Source of the DNA: Aphelenchoides besseyi
Lineage: Eukaryota > Nematoda > Chromadorea > Rhabditida > Aphelenchoididae
Length of the DNA stretch: 64,000 nucleotides
NCBI GenBank assembly: GCA_024699855.1
Contig: JAMPIQ010000002.1
Location: 6,014,001-6,078,000, forward strand
Reading direction: 5' to 3'
This document shows, in pieces, positions 11,543 through 21,572 of this stretch (positions are counted from its first letter, which is position 1; each line of letters starts with the position of its first letter). Position numbers and translations under genes: made by a program. The notes beneath the pieces are model-generated. The model ran no database searches. It saw nothing but the letters and a program-made list of their open reading frames with translations, and was not told the origin of the DNA.

Positions 11543-12392
11543 TTTTCTTTTGTTCAGTATTGTTGTCTTTAGTTTCCAGTACAAGTAAATCAGCGGTCGA
11601 GCCCCCTCCGGGGAGCCTCCCTTGTATAATTCAACAAAAACTATCGGTGTCGTTTAAATAATATACACAACTTCCAAAACATATTCTTTCACTCACAAAC
11701 CGACCATTTATTCTTTCGATAACAAACTCATTAAACACTCTTCAAACTATGTTCACACATCTCTTACCGTCCGTCAACTTTTCTTCATCTTAACTAATCA
11801 TCACATCTATTCACTTCCACGATTCTTCTCATTTCACATCCAAAACAACGTTCTTCAACTAATCTCTTATTACCACCCATTTGCCAATCGACGGAAATCA
11901 ACACTGATTAACCCAACCAACACCAATCTCTTTTTGTTCCATTCTCTGCGGAACATTCTAATAGACATGTTTATCTAAAATCCACATATCAACTAACCAA
12001 TCTCGCTCTTTCATCATCTTTGTTGCTTCTTGCATCTAAACTGACGGCTACATGAATTCAAAACCATTGACTTTGAAATCATTTTCATTGACTATTGCAA
12101 TCCTTTCATCAAAGCAGCATCGATTTCCACTTTACCGAACTTCCAAGGTCTTAGCTCGACTCTTCCAAATTCAATTCAACACTGCTTTTTCTAAACAATT
12201 GAGATCGCTTACATCACTCAACTTTTCCATTGATCGCACTCAACAAAAACACCAACTTTTTCCTTATTATGCAGCTCTAACATCAGAAAACACTTCTGGT
12301 CTGCTTCAAATTCACTCACAAATTCCACCCAAAATGACTGCCCCACTTTTGAGTAAGCAAAATCACTGTAAATCTTAGCAAAAACCAACAGC
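11543..12392. other. Gene-free AT-rich stretch
   Basis: No convincing gene. It is pyrimidine-rich on the plus strand and contains a 108-codon open frame (12052-12378) of Ser/Leu/Gln-rich, low-quality character that I regard as chance. Its first part is one copy of a diverged direct repeat shared with about 19.4-19.6 kb. Confidence 0.5.
11690..11880 (+). repeat. Diverged direct repeat, copy 1
   Basis: Several blocks here recur in the same order and orientation near 19400-19600: a 'CACTCACAA' block, 'TTCGATAACAAACTCATTAA' (copy 2 has TTTGATACCAAATTCAATAA), 'ACTAATCATCACATCT' (copy 2 has G for the second-last A) and 'AACAACGTTCTTCA'. No coding potential is seen in either copy. Confidence 0.55.
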
Positions 12393-12423
12393 TCCCGGAA
12401 ATTTAAAATGTTTTATTCCGGGA
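12393..12423. repeat. Short inverted repeat (hairpin)
   Basis: Perfect 8 nt arms TCCCGGAA / TTCCGGGA at 12393-12400 and 12416-12423 around an AT-rich 15 nt loop. It lies just before a repeat cluster with a tRNA-like relic and may mark the edge of a small element. Confidence 0.45.
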
Positions 12424-12460
12424 AGCATATTAAAAAGAGAGAGAATTCCTCCTGCGAGAT

Positions 12461-12554
12461 GTAAGTTTACTTTCGGACTATGCACTCGGCAGCCTCTTTT
12501 TTTGAGTGTTCAGCAAGTTGTCCTCTGTACAAATTGTAAGTTTACTTTCGGACT
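12461..12554. repeat. Direct repeat of a 19-mer next to a tRNA-like sequence
   Basis: GTAAGTTTACTTTCGGACT occurs at 12461-12479 and again at 12536-12554. The second copy is flanked by GTACAAATT and GTACAATTT. The pair abuts the tRNA-like relic and probably belongs to the same short interspersed element. Confidence 0.5.
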
Positions 12555-12563
12555 GTACAATTT

Positions 12564-12640
12564 GCGGGACCAAGGATTCGAACTACTGACTAGAAAACGA
12601 GCCCTACTTTCTACTCTAAGTCTTTGTCACTTGGCTACAA
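12564..12640 (-). other. tRNA-like relic, possible SINE head
   Basis: On the minus strand TAGCCAAGTGAC fits an RNA polymerase III A box and AGTTCGAATCC a B box, with spacing like a class II (Ser/Leu-type) tRNA. The T stem (AGTAG against CCTTG) and acceptor stem do not pair, so this is not a working tRNA. A tRNA-derived SINE or decayed pseudogene is the best reading. Confidence 0.5.
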
Positions 12641-13224
12641 CAGCTACATTGGTGGCCAAATTTCCTGATGTTAAAACGTGCAAAAAGATCGTTAAAATGG
12701 TCATTTTATGAGCGTACACACGCGAATGTTGCAGGTTGAATTTGAGAGTTGATTCGTGAACTGTAGGCGGCTCAAAAATTTGCTCTTCTCGGAGACGGCC
12801 ACTAAAACAATTGGAAATTTGATCGGTTTTATGACGAGCGTTTTCGAAACTGTGTTTGGACATTGCTCTTTGATCATCCGCTACTAAATTAGAACTAACT
12901 GGCCAAAGAAACTGATACAATTCAACTGAAAGCATCGAACCAGAAATTAAGGCACTGTTTTATTCAATGTATTTTTGATAATGCACCAACAACTTATTAT
13001 AGATAAGACTTAAAGGTTCAAAAACAACATCCGTAAATAAAGAGATCAACAATTTACAATGAGATTGAGTAAGAGATTCAGACCAACCAGCAATTCCATT
13101 CAAAACTTTGCTGGCTTTTTATTGCTCCGCCTCCGACTTCCGGGCTGAAACACAAACGTAAGCAACGATTGAAAAGGAAAGACTCACGGTTAAAGTCGCA
13201 CAAGGCTTTTTTGATTCGCTTGAT

Positions 13225-14887
13225 TTAAAACTCAAGCACCTCCTTGTCAACGTTTGCATTGTCTTTGATGGCGACGTCGTCCAGCACCGCTCGTTTGGCA
13301 TTTTCAACATTGTCCGATAGCTTCCATTTGCAAATGTAGCTCTCAAAATGGAAAGTGTTTTGTCTAGACTTGGATATTTTTGGCTTTTGTTTGAGATTCA
13401 CCTAAAATTGACAAGTTTTTGAAGCTGTAGGCTCAGATACTTACTTTAAAGTCCACTATTTTTAGCTCTTGCACTAAGCCTTTCGCGCCATCATCTCCTC
13501 GTTCAACCATGCCGTAGTTTCCTGAATTGACGAACAGGTCATTCAGGCAACGCAGTCCTTGAAGCAGATCCAACTGTTTTCGTGATTCCGCGGTCATTAT
13601 GAGCTTTGGCACGCACGCTGAAATTCGCCATAGTTTAACAAAAAGATGGCGCAATCTTACCCTCAACGTGCACACTTTCGCCCACAGTTTTGAGTGTTTT
13701 ACCGGAACCTGTGCAAAAGTCGTCAATTAAATTCAACGAATATTACTTGGGTTGGATAAATTGTTGGCTTTTACTCAGCTTTGTGGCCAAATACACGTCG
13801 CCATTAGTAGTGTCCGAGACAATATGCACCTCGTCTGCATCAACGCCAATTAAGCTTAGCAAATAATAAACAAATAGCTCCAGCAAATCAATCGGGTCTT
13901 TAAAATAGGGAGCAAACTCGGGTTTTGGCAAAATTCCAATTGTTTTCGCGTAATATTTGTTGGTCAGTCCACTTGACGATTCCTTTGCAAACACAAATAG
14001 ACCCAACTGAGAATTGGACACATTAAAGTGTTTTTGAAAAAGCTGTTTACCTGCACTCCGCCCAAATTCTTCGGCTTGTCGACCAATTTCACTTCATGAC
14101 CACTGAAATGTTGAGCAAAGTAGACGTCGACGGAACGTTATAGGTACTTCATGGAATTGTGCACAAGATAATTGATTTCGGCATCGATGACTCTACGCTG
14201 TGTGTGCAAAGTGGGATACGCAACGAAAAAGTCGGAATCATCAAGTGGAGACAACTAAAACTCTATTTAACGCCTGATTTGCATATAAAACAAACTTGTT
14301 GACGACCTCTGATAGCTATACCCTTCCGCTGACTTGTCGCCCTGGACGTTGTAAGTCGTCTAATTCGTTCGACTTGTTTCAGGTACGCGCTCCAATTTGT
14401 TAACAGCGCATGTTTCTGAAACACGAAACTTTAGTTACCAACTAATAAGACAGCATTTCCAAAAACAATTTTAGCCCTAACTCTTAAAACAATTTTAGCC
14501 TACTCATTCTAGTCGCAAGAGTAAACCTAACAACGTGATTTCGGAAATTGTGCCCGAATAACGAAGTCTACTTATGCCCAAAAATAGATAAAACCCGTTA
14601 AAACGACTTACCACAATCAACGCGTCCACGCGCTTCAAATTGAGTTGAGATAGAAGAGGATTCGAATCAAGCAAGTCAATACGCTCTTCACCGCAAAAGA
14701 TTTCTTGATAGTCCACTGGGACTTGGAACGTAGACTGAATTTGATCTTGTAGTTGTTCGACAGTCGCCTAAAGCAGTAGTTTTAAAGCATTCAAAGGAGT
14801 TAAAAAACAAACCTCATTTCCGAATTTCAATTTTCCTTTTCGATGAGACTTGCCGGTGTGATCTTGTAAGTCAATGATCAACTCCAT
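13225..14887 (-). CDS. Ubiquitin-like-domain protein, truncated paralogue of the gene at 17.2-18.8 kb
   Basis: ATG 14885-14887 gives MELIIDLQDHTGKSHRKGKL and a ubiquitin-like fold (ATVEQLQDQIQSTFQVPVDY, EIFCGEERIDLLDS). Later exons join across 40-50 nt introns: KHALLTNWSAYLKQVERIRR, LSPLDDSDFFVAYPTLHTQ, NGHEVKLVDKPKNLGGVQ, KDPIDLLELFVYYLLSLIGV, LNDLFVNSGNYGMVERGDD and SYICKWKLSDNVENAKRAVL. The layout and many positions match the plus-strand gene. Reading stops at TAA 13225-13227, but the frame stays open beyond it as IKRIKKALCDF, which resembles the paralogue's C-terminus (IETIKKRAKVF) and then splices to a short end at about 13120. I infer a recent nonsense mutation or an alternative end. 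The family is unknown to me. Confidence 0.65.
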
Positions 14888-15110
14888 GGTGTTGGTCAAT
14901 GCCTAAAAATGACAAAGTTATTCATAAAAGTTTAAACAGGCGCAAATTTGTCAATAATTAAGCAAAAGAAATTAAAGAAATCGACAAAACTTAGACACCT
15001 AAATAGATATAATTGAGTGTTGAGCGGCCGCAGACCTAAGGTCTTGGTTAATGAAGCGCGGATTGAAGTGATTTTTTAATTTTGAGTATTTGGAGGAGGG
15101 AGAAACGCGC

Positions 15111-15668
15111 GGGATAGAAATTGGAGCCGAAAAGTTGCGTTATCTTGCATACGCTGATGATTTGGCTTTTTTCCTCAACGCCGACCGAACTTCAAACAAT
15201 ACTCGATGAAATGGCGGTGGAATGCGAACAAGCTGGACTCAAGATCAATGTTGGAAAAACAAAATGGATATCCCGAGAAAACTGGATGAAAAAGAAACGA
15301 CTCGTCAACCCAAACGCTTCGCTGGAATACGATGGTGAACCAATTGAACGAGTCGATCAATTCGTCTACTTCGCTATCAACGGGCAATGAAGCGGCGTTT
15401 TCTCAACATCCGCCTCAAAGAAAAACGGCCAAGCACGTGGATCCGGCAACAAACACAACTCAACGACGTCGTGGTTGCGTCTCGGACTCGCAAATGAAAT
15501 TACGCTCAAAAGGTCATGAGTCGCGAGAACGAAAACTGTTGGAGCACAAAATCGGTTCAATGGACACCCGATGGGTAAAGAGACCACGAGGCCAATCAAG
15601 AGCGCGTCACGCGCTGGAAAATAAAAAAATTGGCCACATTCAACAAACAAAAGTTCTAAAATCAAACA
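15111..15668 (+). mobile_element. Decayed non-LTR retrotransposon, reverse-transcriptase remnant
   Basis: The frame first reads LRYLAYADDLAFFLNAD, containing the YADD catalytic motif of LINE reverse transcriptases. It then shifts frame near 15180 to LQTILDEMAVECEQAGLKIN and VGKTKW, typical of the segment after YADD, and GEPIERVDQFVYF, the usual 'ie.Vd.FvYLG' region. After a gap, remnants such as QTQLNDVVVRLG and GKETTRPIKSASRAG resemble the C-terminal end of RTE-type elements. Frameshifts, stops and missing segments make it non-functional. It lies between the two ubiquitin-like paralogues. Confidence 0.75.
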
Positions 15669-15863
15669 AGTAATCTTCTACTCATTTAAAACGGTTGAAC
15701 AGTCCCGATCAACTCGAATCTACTCATTAAAATCGCCAAACAAAACGTCACAACTGAAGAAAGCAACCGTTTTCGCGCAAATAATCACGTTTAATTTAAT
15801 GAGCGTTCTTGCTAAGTGGTTGGAAAATGAAATCAGATTGCGCACAACAGATTTGAAAAAGTT

Positions 15864-16221
15864 TTAGTCCACTGGTAATCGAATTAGTTTGCTGATGTTA
15901 GTATTAGAAGCAGGCTATTGCGTGCAAATTTGGTAAGCAAAATTCTTAAAAGCACAAACCTCAGAATTCTGTCCGGATTCACTGATAGTTGGGTTCTCGG
16001 CAGCTAAAAGATTTCAAATTAATGTACTCATTTGATTGATGCAAACCTTTCAAATCATCGTAGAGTTGTTGTAATTCTGGGGGAACAGTGATGGCATTGT
16101 GCGTGGATTCCCAGCAGCCAACATGCCTAAAATAGTCCAACATTAACGTGCAGATTCGGGCATACTTACCAAAAAGTCGGACTAACAAGGAGAGATCCTG
16201 AGATGTTCGTGCTACTTTTAG
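15864..16221 (-). CDS. 3' exons of a small unknown gene
   Basis: Four exons join in phase with introns of about 43-46 nt: SSTNISGSLLVSPTFW, then HVGCWESTHNAITVPPELQQ and LYDDLK, then AAENPTISESGQNSE, then PASNTNISKLIRLPVD-TAA (stop 15864-15866). The first exon is not found; the reading enters through an acceptor at about 16222-16227, and ATG AAT GTT AGC CAA near 16425 is a possible start. Ser/Asn-rich and likely flexible. Not recognised. Confidence 0.4.
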
Positions 16222-16472
16222 CTGAATTATAGCTTAATCGACGCGGAATTTTATGTTAATTCCGAATATAATAGTCGTTTTTGTCCAATCGCAGAATTGG
16301 CCAAAAAACAAAAACACTAATATTGCTGAAATCGTAGTGTCGATTATGCTGATTATCGTGGTAAAGTCCGTTTATTTTGATCTCACTTCGTTATGAAGAT
16401 ATTGCCCGTTTTACTTGGCTAACATTCATTTCGGCTTATGGTCCGCTGGCCTTCCTTTGGAAGTGTGAGCTG

Positions 16473-16546
16473 CAATAGTCGAGTGAGTAAGCGATCTGCT
16501 TGCAAAACTCTCTTTTGGAGGGTCGCAAGTTCGATTTCTTCGATTG
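16473..16546 (+). other. tRNA-like sequence, class II type, probably a relic
   Basis: AGTCGAGTGAGTAAGCGAT fits the D-arm/A box of Ser/Leu tRNAs, TTGCAAAA sits at the anticodon loop, CTCTCTTTTGGAGGG could form a variable arm, and AAGTTCGATTTC matches a B box. The acceptor ends pair over only about four bases (CAAT/ATTG). It is more likely a pseudogene or SINE head than a working tRNA. Confidence 0.45.
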
Positions 16547-17191
16547 TCTCTTTCAAGTGCTGCGTTCTACCAAAACGACTCCAAAAAGTGATTAAAAAAT
16601 CGATTGGACTCCTCGTAGTCACCTACTATTCACTCTTTTTTCTTTTTGCTTTGTGGATACAAGACAGCAACTTGCATTCGAAACAGAAAATTGAACCAGA
16701 TTCTTTGCGCGAAAACGGTCGCTTTCTTCAGTTGTGGCGTTTTGTTTGGCGATTTTTGGCGGGTAGATTTTAGTTGATCGGAGTGTTCAACCGCGTGAAA
16801 TGGCGTTTTTGTAGCAAATAGGCCATTTGGCTTTTAGAGCTTTTATTTGTTGGATTTGCAGAGCGTTGGGGAGTTTTGGAATATTTTCAACGTGTAAATT
16901 CGTTAAGCGCTGAGTTGTAATTAGAGTGGGAAATGTTGTCTTTATTTCGTATAAGACCGTGTCATAGTTACTAGTATCGTTGTTGGAAATTAAATTAGGA
17001 TGCCAAAATTGATTAATTGGGTTGGGGTTTTAAGAAGCAGCAGCTTCTCCAGGAACAACATGCTTTTTTAATAAAAATTTTCCAGTTTCTGAGCTTTACA
17101 ATTGTTTATTTTACGTATAGCGCGACCTCGACTATTTCTGCTCTAATTAGAAACCAAGGTTTATTTCGACTTAGACTCTATCGTTTTCAGA
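16547..17191. other. Upstream region of the plus-strand ubiquitin-like gene
   Basis: No convincing coding sequence. TTTTCAG immediately before the ATG at 17192 could be a trans-splice acceptor. Confidence 0.4.
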
Positions 17192-18811
17192 TGTCATACA
17201 ACGTCGCAATTCAACTTGTGGGAGGCGAGGACAAAGACGGCAAACCGCTGGTGCATCGAGAAGAGCCATTCAGTTTCGATGAAAAGGTCTATTGATTTAT
17301 TTAGTTACATTTGGAATTTCTTGTTTTTAGACTACTTTCAAACAACTGCAGAGCCACATTGATTCTACTTTCCAAATTGACAGCGCACATCAGCACATAT
17401 TTCACAATGACAAACGAATGGGACTGAGAACTTCCGTCGACGATACTTTGGTTGCGATTGGATTTGGAAATGCTGATATTGTTATCGTAAGTAGTTTTGA
17501 TGTCTTTTATTATATTCCGCGATTTAGAAGCACTCCGAATTGGACACGTGGACACTGTATCACAAAACCGTCAAGCAAATTATTGGACCAGCGAAATTGT
17601 CTGACCGAGAAGATCTAATAGCCCTTGCTCAAGATTACCACCAACGACTCAAAACTAGTGGCTTCTATCAAGTCTACGCGAAGTTCAGTGATTTCCAAGC
17701 TAATCACCACTGGAAAGCCGTCAAACGTTTAGACGCCGATCACATACAAATCAAAGATTCTGCACGAGATCACTTTCTACTTCAGCATGCATTAAAAGGT
17801 AAGCACTTGAAATTTGACTTTGTGGACCGGGCCCTTAACTTGTGCATTTATAGGCGGTTCAATCGATGACTTTTACTTCAAACATAAGACAAAGGGAACT
17901 CGATGCGGCGTTTTGTGTTATCTTAAGCCCGAGCACGACGACGTGCCGGATTTCCAAGTCAAAACTCACCATCATGGAGGATCGTCGTTGAGCAAAGACT
18001 CGATCACTGGTCCGGACATCAGAGAGATGTTTAATTACAAGTTTTTGGAGTTGATTGAGGTAAGAATATGCATACTTTGACGAATATATTTTTGTGATTT
18101 AGGTGGGTCCTGAGGTTCAGTTCGTGCCGTCGTCAAATAAGGAGAGCAAAACTGCAGCTTACATTTGCACGCGATGGAGAACAGACTTTGTGGAGTTAAA
18201 TAACGTATTTTATACGGTTCGTTTAATAATGTTAACCTCACTTTGTTTAGCTCGATGCCGCGGATCTTAATGTTGATGCGTTGGAACAGCTTCATTTACT
18301 TCAAATTATCTTGAGTATCGAGGACATGCATGGGGAAAACGTTGGTCAATGGAAAGACACAAAGAAGGCGGCAATCGTCGATTTTAAAATGGGCGTCGAA
18401 CGCCGTGACCCGAAAGCACTGTTCTGTAAACAATACAACGACAGACTTGCCTGGAACGATAATGCTACAACTGCATTAAAACGCGAAAAGTAAGTATCCG
18501 ACGCATTTGAGTTTACAGTTGTTCGGAAATTGCTGTGCCATGTTCGCTTTGAACGTTTAATGCCGCTTATTTTCAGATCTATGGAGTTGGCTAAGCGATG
18601 GCTAGAAGAATGGAACTTCGAAGAAAATGTTGACAACGCATATGCCGATCTTATTGGCGTGAAGAACAGGTTTAAAGAATCCCACGACACACGCTTCAAA
18701 GGACTTGACGGCGAAGATCCTGCAAACCCGTACACGTTTCATGTAACCGACGACTTATCAGATTATATTGAAACAATTAAGAAACGTGCAAAAGTTTTTT
18801 TGTCTCACTAA
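17192..18811 (+). CDS. Ubiquitin-like-domain protein, full-length paralogue
   Basis: Seven exons (17192-17286, 17331-17486, 17528-17798, 17854-18059, 18103-18204, 18251-18489, 18577-18811) join in phase. MSYNVAIQLVGGEDKDGKPL and TTFKQLQSHIDSTFQIDSAH form a ubiquitin-like N-terminus ending IGFGNADIVIV. Then come KHSELDTWTLYHKTVKQIIG, RLKTSGFYQVYAKFSDFQA, GGSIDDFYFKHKTKGTRCGV, GPEVQFVPSSNKESKTAAYI, LEQLHLLQIILSIEDMHGEN and the end IETIKKRAKVFLSH-TAA. About 430 residues. The same order of segments is seen in the minus-strand gene at 13.2-14.9 kb. No catalytic motif was recognised; the N-terminal fold suggests a scaffold or a protein tied to ubiquitin-like recognition, but that is inference. Confidence 0.85.
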
Positions 18812-19129
18812 CTTGGTGTGTGTTCTTTTTAATAAATGTGAATTTAAAAAGAATAGAGTCCGTGGAATTTAAAAGTCAAGAAAGGACTTTTAAATCTTGG
18901 ATAAAAACTGAGCTTGTAGCCCGGCTTTTGAGTAGTTTTATAAAATTTAAAACTTTTCGAAAAGAATCTCGAAGTTTCCAGTACATTTCTTTGCTGTTGC
19001 GCCTCCCACTTCCTTTTTAAAACAGCCTAAGGCGACTTGGACACGTTGTAGCGCAACCGGAGCGCAGCGGAGGTGGGACGAAACTGCGCATGAAGCCCTA
19101 TTTACATACTACTTGTCTAGATTGAAAAA
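18812..19129. other. 3' flank with no gene
   Basis: Contains AATAAA-like sequence shortly after the stop of the ubiquitin-like gene, and an imperfect inverted pair (CCTCCCACTTCC near 19000 and GGAGGTGGGAC near 19068). No gene is seen. Confidence 0.4.
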
Positions 19130-19360
19130 TCAAAGATCAAAAGTTATCGATGTCAAAGTGTCTTCCAATGCTTTTCGTTGAAATTGACCACAGATGCTTC
19201 CAAGTTGTCTTTGAACAAAACTTTTAAATGATAATCGACGACCGCGATTGTTGGTCCAAGATCGGGGGTAGACCGATAAGAAGTTGTCTGCTAACTCCAG
19301 AACTTTTCTTCGACAACTCAATAAATTGTTGTCATTTGTAGGGTAGAAGTGATCGGTCAT
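19130..19360 (-). CDS. Possible small protein, 76 residues
   Basis: Single open frame starting MTDHFYPTNDNNLLSCRRKV and ending LEDTLTSITFDL. Composition is protein-like (RKVLELADNFLSVYPRSW), but there is no splice, signal or family support. It could be an isolated exon or chance. Confidence 0.25.
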   Translation of the reverse strand: MTDHFYPTNDNNLLSCRRKVLELADNFLSVYPRSWTNNRGRRLSFKSFVQRQLGSICGQFQRKALEDTLTSITFDL

Positions 19361-19399
19361 CTTCTAACAATGACCACTTTTTGCTAACTTTCCACGTAA

Positions 19400-19600
19400 T
19401 TAAAACTCAAACTGCACAATTAACAAAACAATTTATTTCAACTCACAACTTATTGTTTTGATACCAAATTCAATAAACACATTCAAAACAACTTCCAGAC
19501 ATTTTAACCATCTGTCATGTTCGTTTTATCTCAACTAATCATCGCATCTTATTAACCATCCAATTCTCCGTATTTCCCAATTAAAACAACGTCTTCATTC
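19400..19600 (+). repeat. Diverged direct repeat, copy 2
   Basis: Shares ordered blocks with 11690-11880 in the same orientation, for example TTTGATACCAAATTCAATAA and CTCAACTAATCATCGCATCT. The two copies bracket the block containing both ubiquitin-like paralogues. Confidence 0.55.
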
Positions 19601-19951
19601 TAAGCAATGATTTTCAACTCAATTTGCCGACAATCAAAAACAAAACCAACTCATTTTCATGAGCTTCCATCAAAAACCGAGGACTCTAAACGAACCTGTT
19701 GATCACGTCGACACAGTGAAATGAAACGTTTTGTTTCCTAAACATTCCACTTCGTCATAACAATCCGTTCTAATTCGTTGCTTTCCGCTGCATCGTAAGA
19801 CTACTACTCGCTCAAAACGCAAAGTTTCTTGTCAACTATTTTATAGGGAAAAAGTCAAATTAAGCAAATTTCACATTTGTTTGCTAAATAAGAAGTGGGA
19901 ATCATTCTGCATTTTTCGAAGGTTAGCGGCTATTTCCAACTCGAATGTCCA

Positions 19952-20180
19952 ATGGGATTGAAGTTGGCGGATTCACGCTTCACGAATGAAGTCTCAACGA
20001 CCACAACAGACTCGACGTTCTCAGATCGTTCTCAACCCAAAAACCCTCCTAAACTCTCAACGAATTCAACGATGGCGGTTGAAGACGCGCCAATGATCCA
20101 ATCATTCGAAGTTAGTGGCTATGAAGCGCCATCTCTCGTCGCCCAGAAATACTCTGGACTTGTTGCTGGACTCACTTCAG
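19952..20180 (+). CDS. Candidate upstream first exon of the mitochondrial carrier gene
   Basis: ATG 19952 begins MGLKLADSRFTNEVSTTTTD, followed by a Ser/Thr/Pro linker and then EAPSLVAQKYSGLVAGLTS. It ends at a good donor (CTCACTTCAG/GTATGT) in phase 1. Phase 1 is exactly what the carrier's second exon (21701, GTGTAGCCGG) accepts; joining gives [20 protein letters not shown], a natural start of a carrier first helix. It therefore looks like an alternative promoter adding about 55 soluble residues before the first helix. The alternative is an orphan exon of a lost carrier. Confidence 0.5.
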
Positions 20181-21572
20181 GTATGTATTTGCTGATTGCA
20201 GAAATATGAGATTGTTGATATTGAATGTCCGAATTTCAAAGTTAATGATGTAAATAGGCTGTAGATTGCGCGAAAGACCGAAAATCATTGCTTCGAAGGT
20301 GATCATTGAGCAGCTGGTAAGCGTTTGTGTTGCGTGTCTGCAGTTTGCAGATTTACGTTTTAAGAGAATTCACTAAAGCTACTCAACGTAAACGCGAGCC
20401 AAGATAGTCTGTATACGGCAGCTCGCTATTCCTGACTGTGCTTTTGCGACGCGTCATCTGTTGATTTGACAACAATGAGTTTAACAGATGTAATTGGGCT
20501 TGAAATTTTGATTTACGATCTTGATCGGCGAGGGAGATCAAGTTGTTGAAAACTGATTATTTCTTGTACTTGGGTGTTGAATAATCAAACATTTAATTGC
20601 AGATAGACGGTGTTGTAAGGTTTGTTGATTGTCATTTAAATCAAAATACACTCATCAAACGCAGTCAACTTTTTGGGTGCTGTAAACGGGTGGTAAACGT
20701 GAAGAGCTGCGGGCAAGCGAGCGGTCAAAGGTCGTAGCCGATGAGAAAAAAGTTGAGATGCAGAACAACGGTACTCGTTAAGCAACCGTATTGCGGCTAA
20801 GAGATCAACTGATATGCGGAAGTCAAAGGTCGCAATTGAGATGTTCAATTCTTTGATTTCAGCGTTTGTCATTGACCGGAAATTTGTTTTTCGACTTTTG
20901 ATCTCAACTGCTTGTGCGACCAGAAGCTCGTGTTTGGCGACGTGGATTCTCGAATTTTGATTTTACAACCACCGACAGCTGACATCAAAAGTGTTCGTTC
21001 CGTTGAGAACAGAAACCGTTTATCATCGACCAGAATTGTTCGCGCGACGTGGGTCGATGGATCACTTCGCTCTTGTATCGATAACCGCAGATTGGCGAAG
21101 AAAAACGGTCGAATGACGACGAGAAGTGTGTGCTGGTCGATGTGCGCGTGTTAGTGATTCGATGGAAGATGATCGATGAGTTTAGTGTCTTATCACGGCA
21201 TATTGTTTTAACAAAAGGCGTAACGCTAATGCGCACGCAATCAATCGGCTATAGATTGTGGTAATTTATGATTGCGAAGCGAGAGTGCCGTCTAAGAAGC
21301 AAAGTCATTGATTGCCAATCAAATTGAAAGTCGTCCAACATCACGTTTGATTGTCGAATTGCGACGACGAACGAACACTCGTCCACTCGATGTGATGAAA
21401 TTAAGTTTCAAACGTCCACGCGCGTTGTCTGCTCGACTTTCGATTATTTAATTTCTTCTGCGTATGTGATGAGCGTATCTAACAGTCCTGATACCGATTC
21501 CTCGTTTTTGCTCGCGTTTTTCGCTTCGTGTTACGATAATTACCACGTCCATTGGCTTCCAGGAGCACTAAA
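20181..21572. other. Long intron or upstream region of the carrier gene
   Basis: No convincing gene. Several frames of 60-85 codons are open on both strands (20912-21154 plus, 20636-20872 and 20985-21236 minus), but none has splice or family support. Confidence 0.4.

Noticed and set aside
12052..12378. 108-codon plus ORF as a gene
   Set aside because: Low-complexity Ser/Leu/Gln-rich translation in pyrimidine-rich DNA, no splice or family support.
12564..12640. A functional tRNA gene
   Set aside because: A and B boxes are present, but neither the T stem nor the acceptor stem pairs.
14110..14160. TAA in the minus-strand ubiquitin-like gene near 14.14 kb
   Set aside because: It falls in a 45 nt intron (GTACCT...TTTCAG) whose removal preserves phase and similarity to the paralogue.
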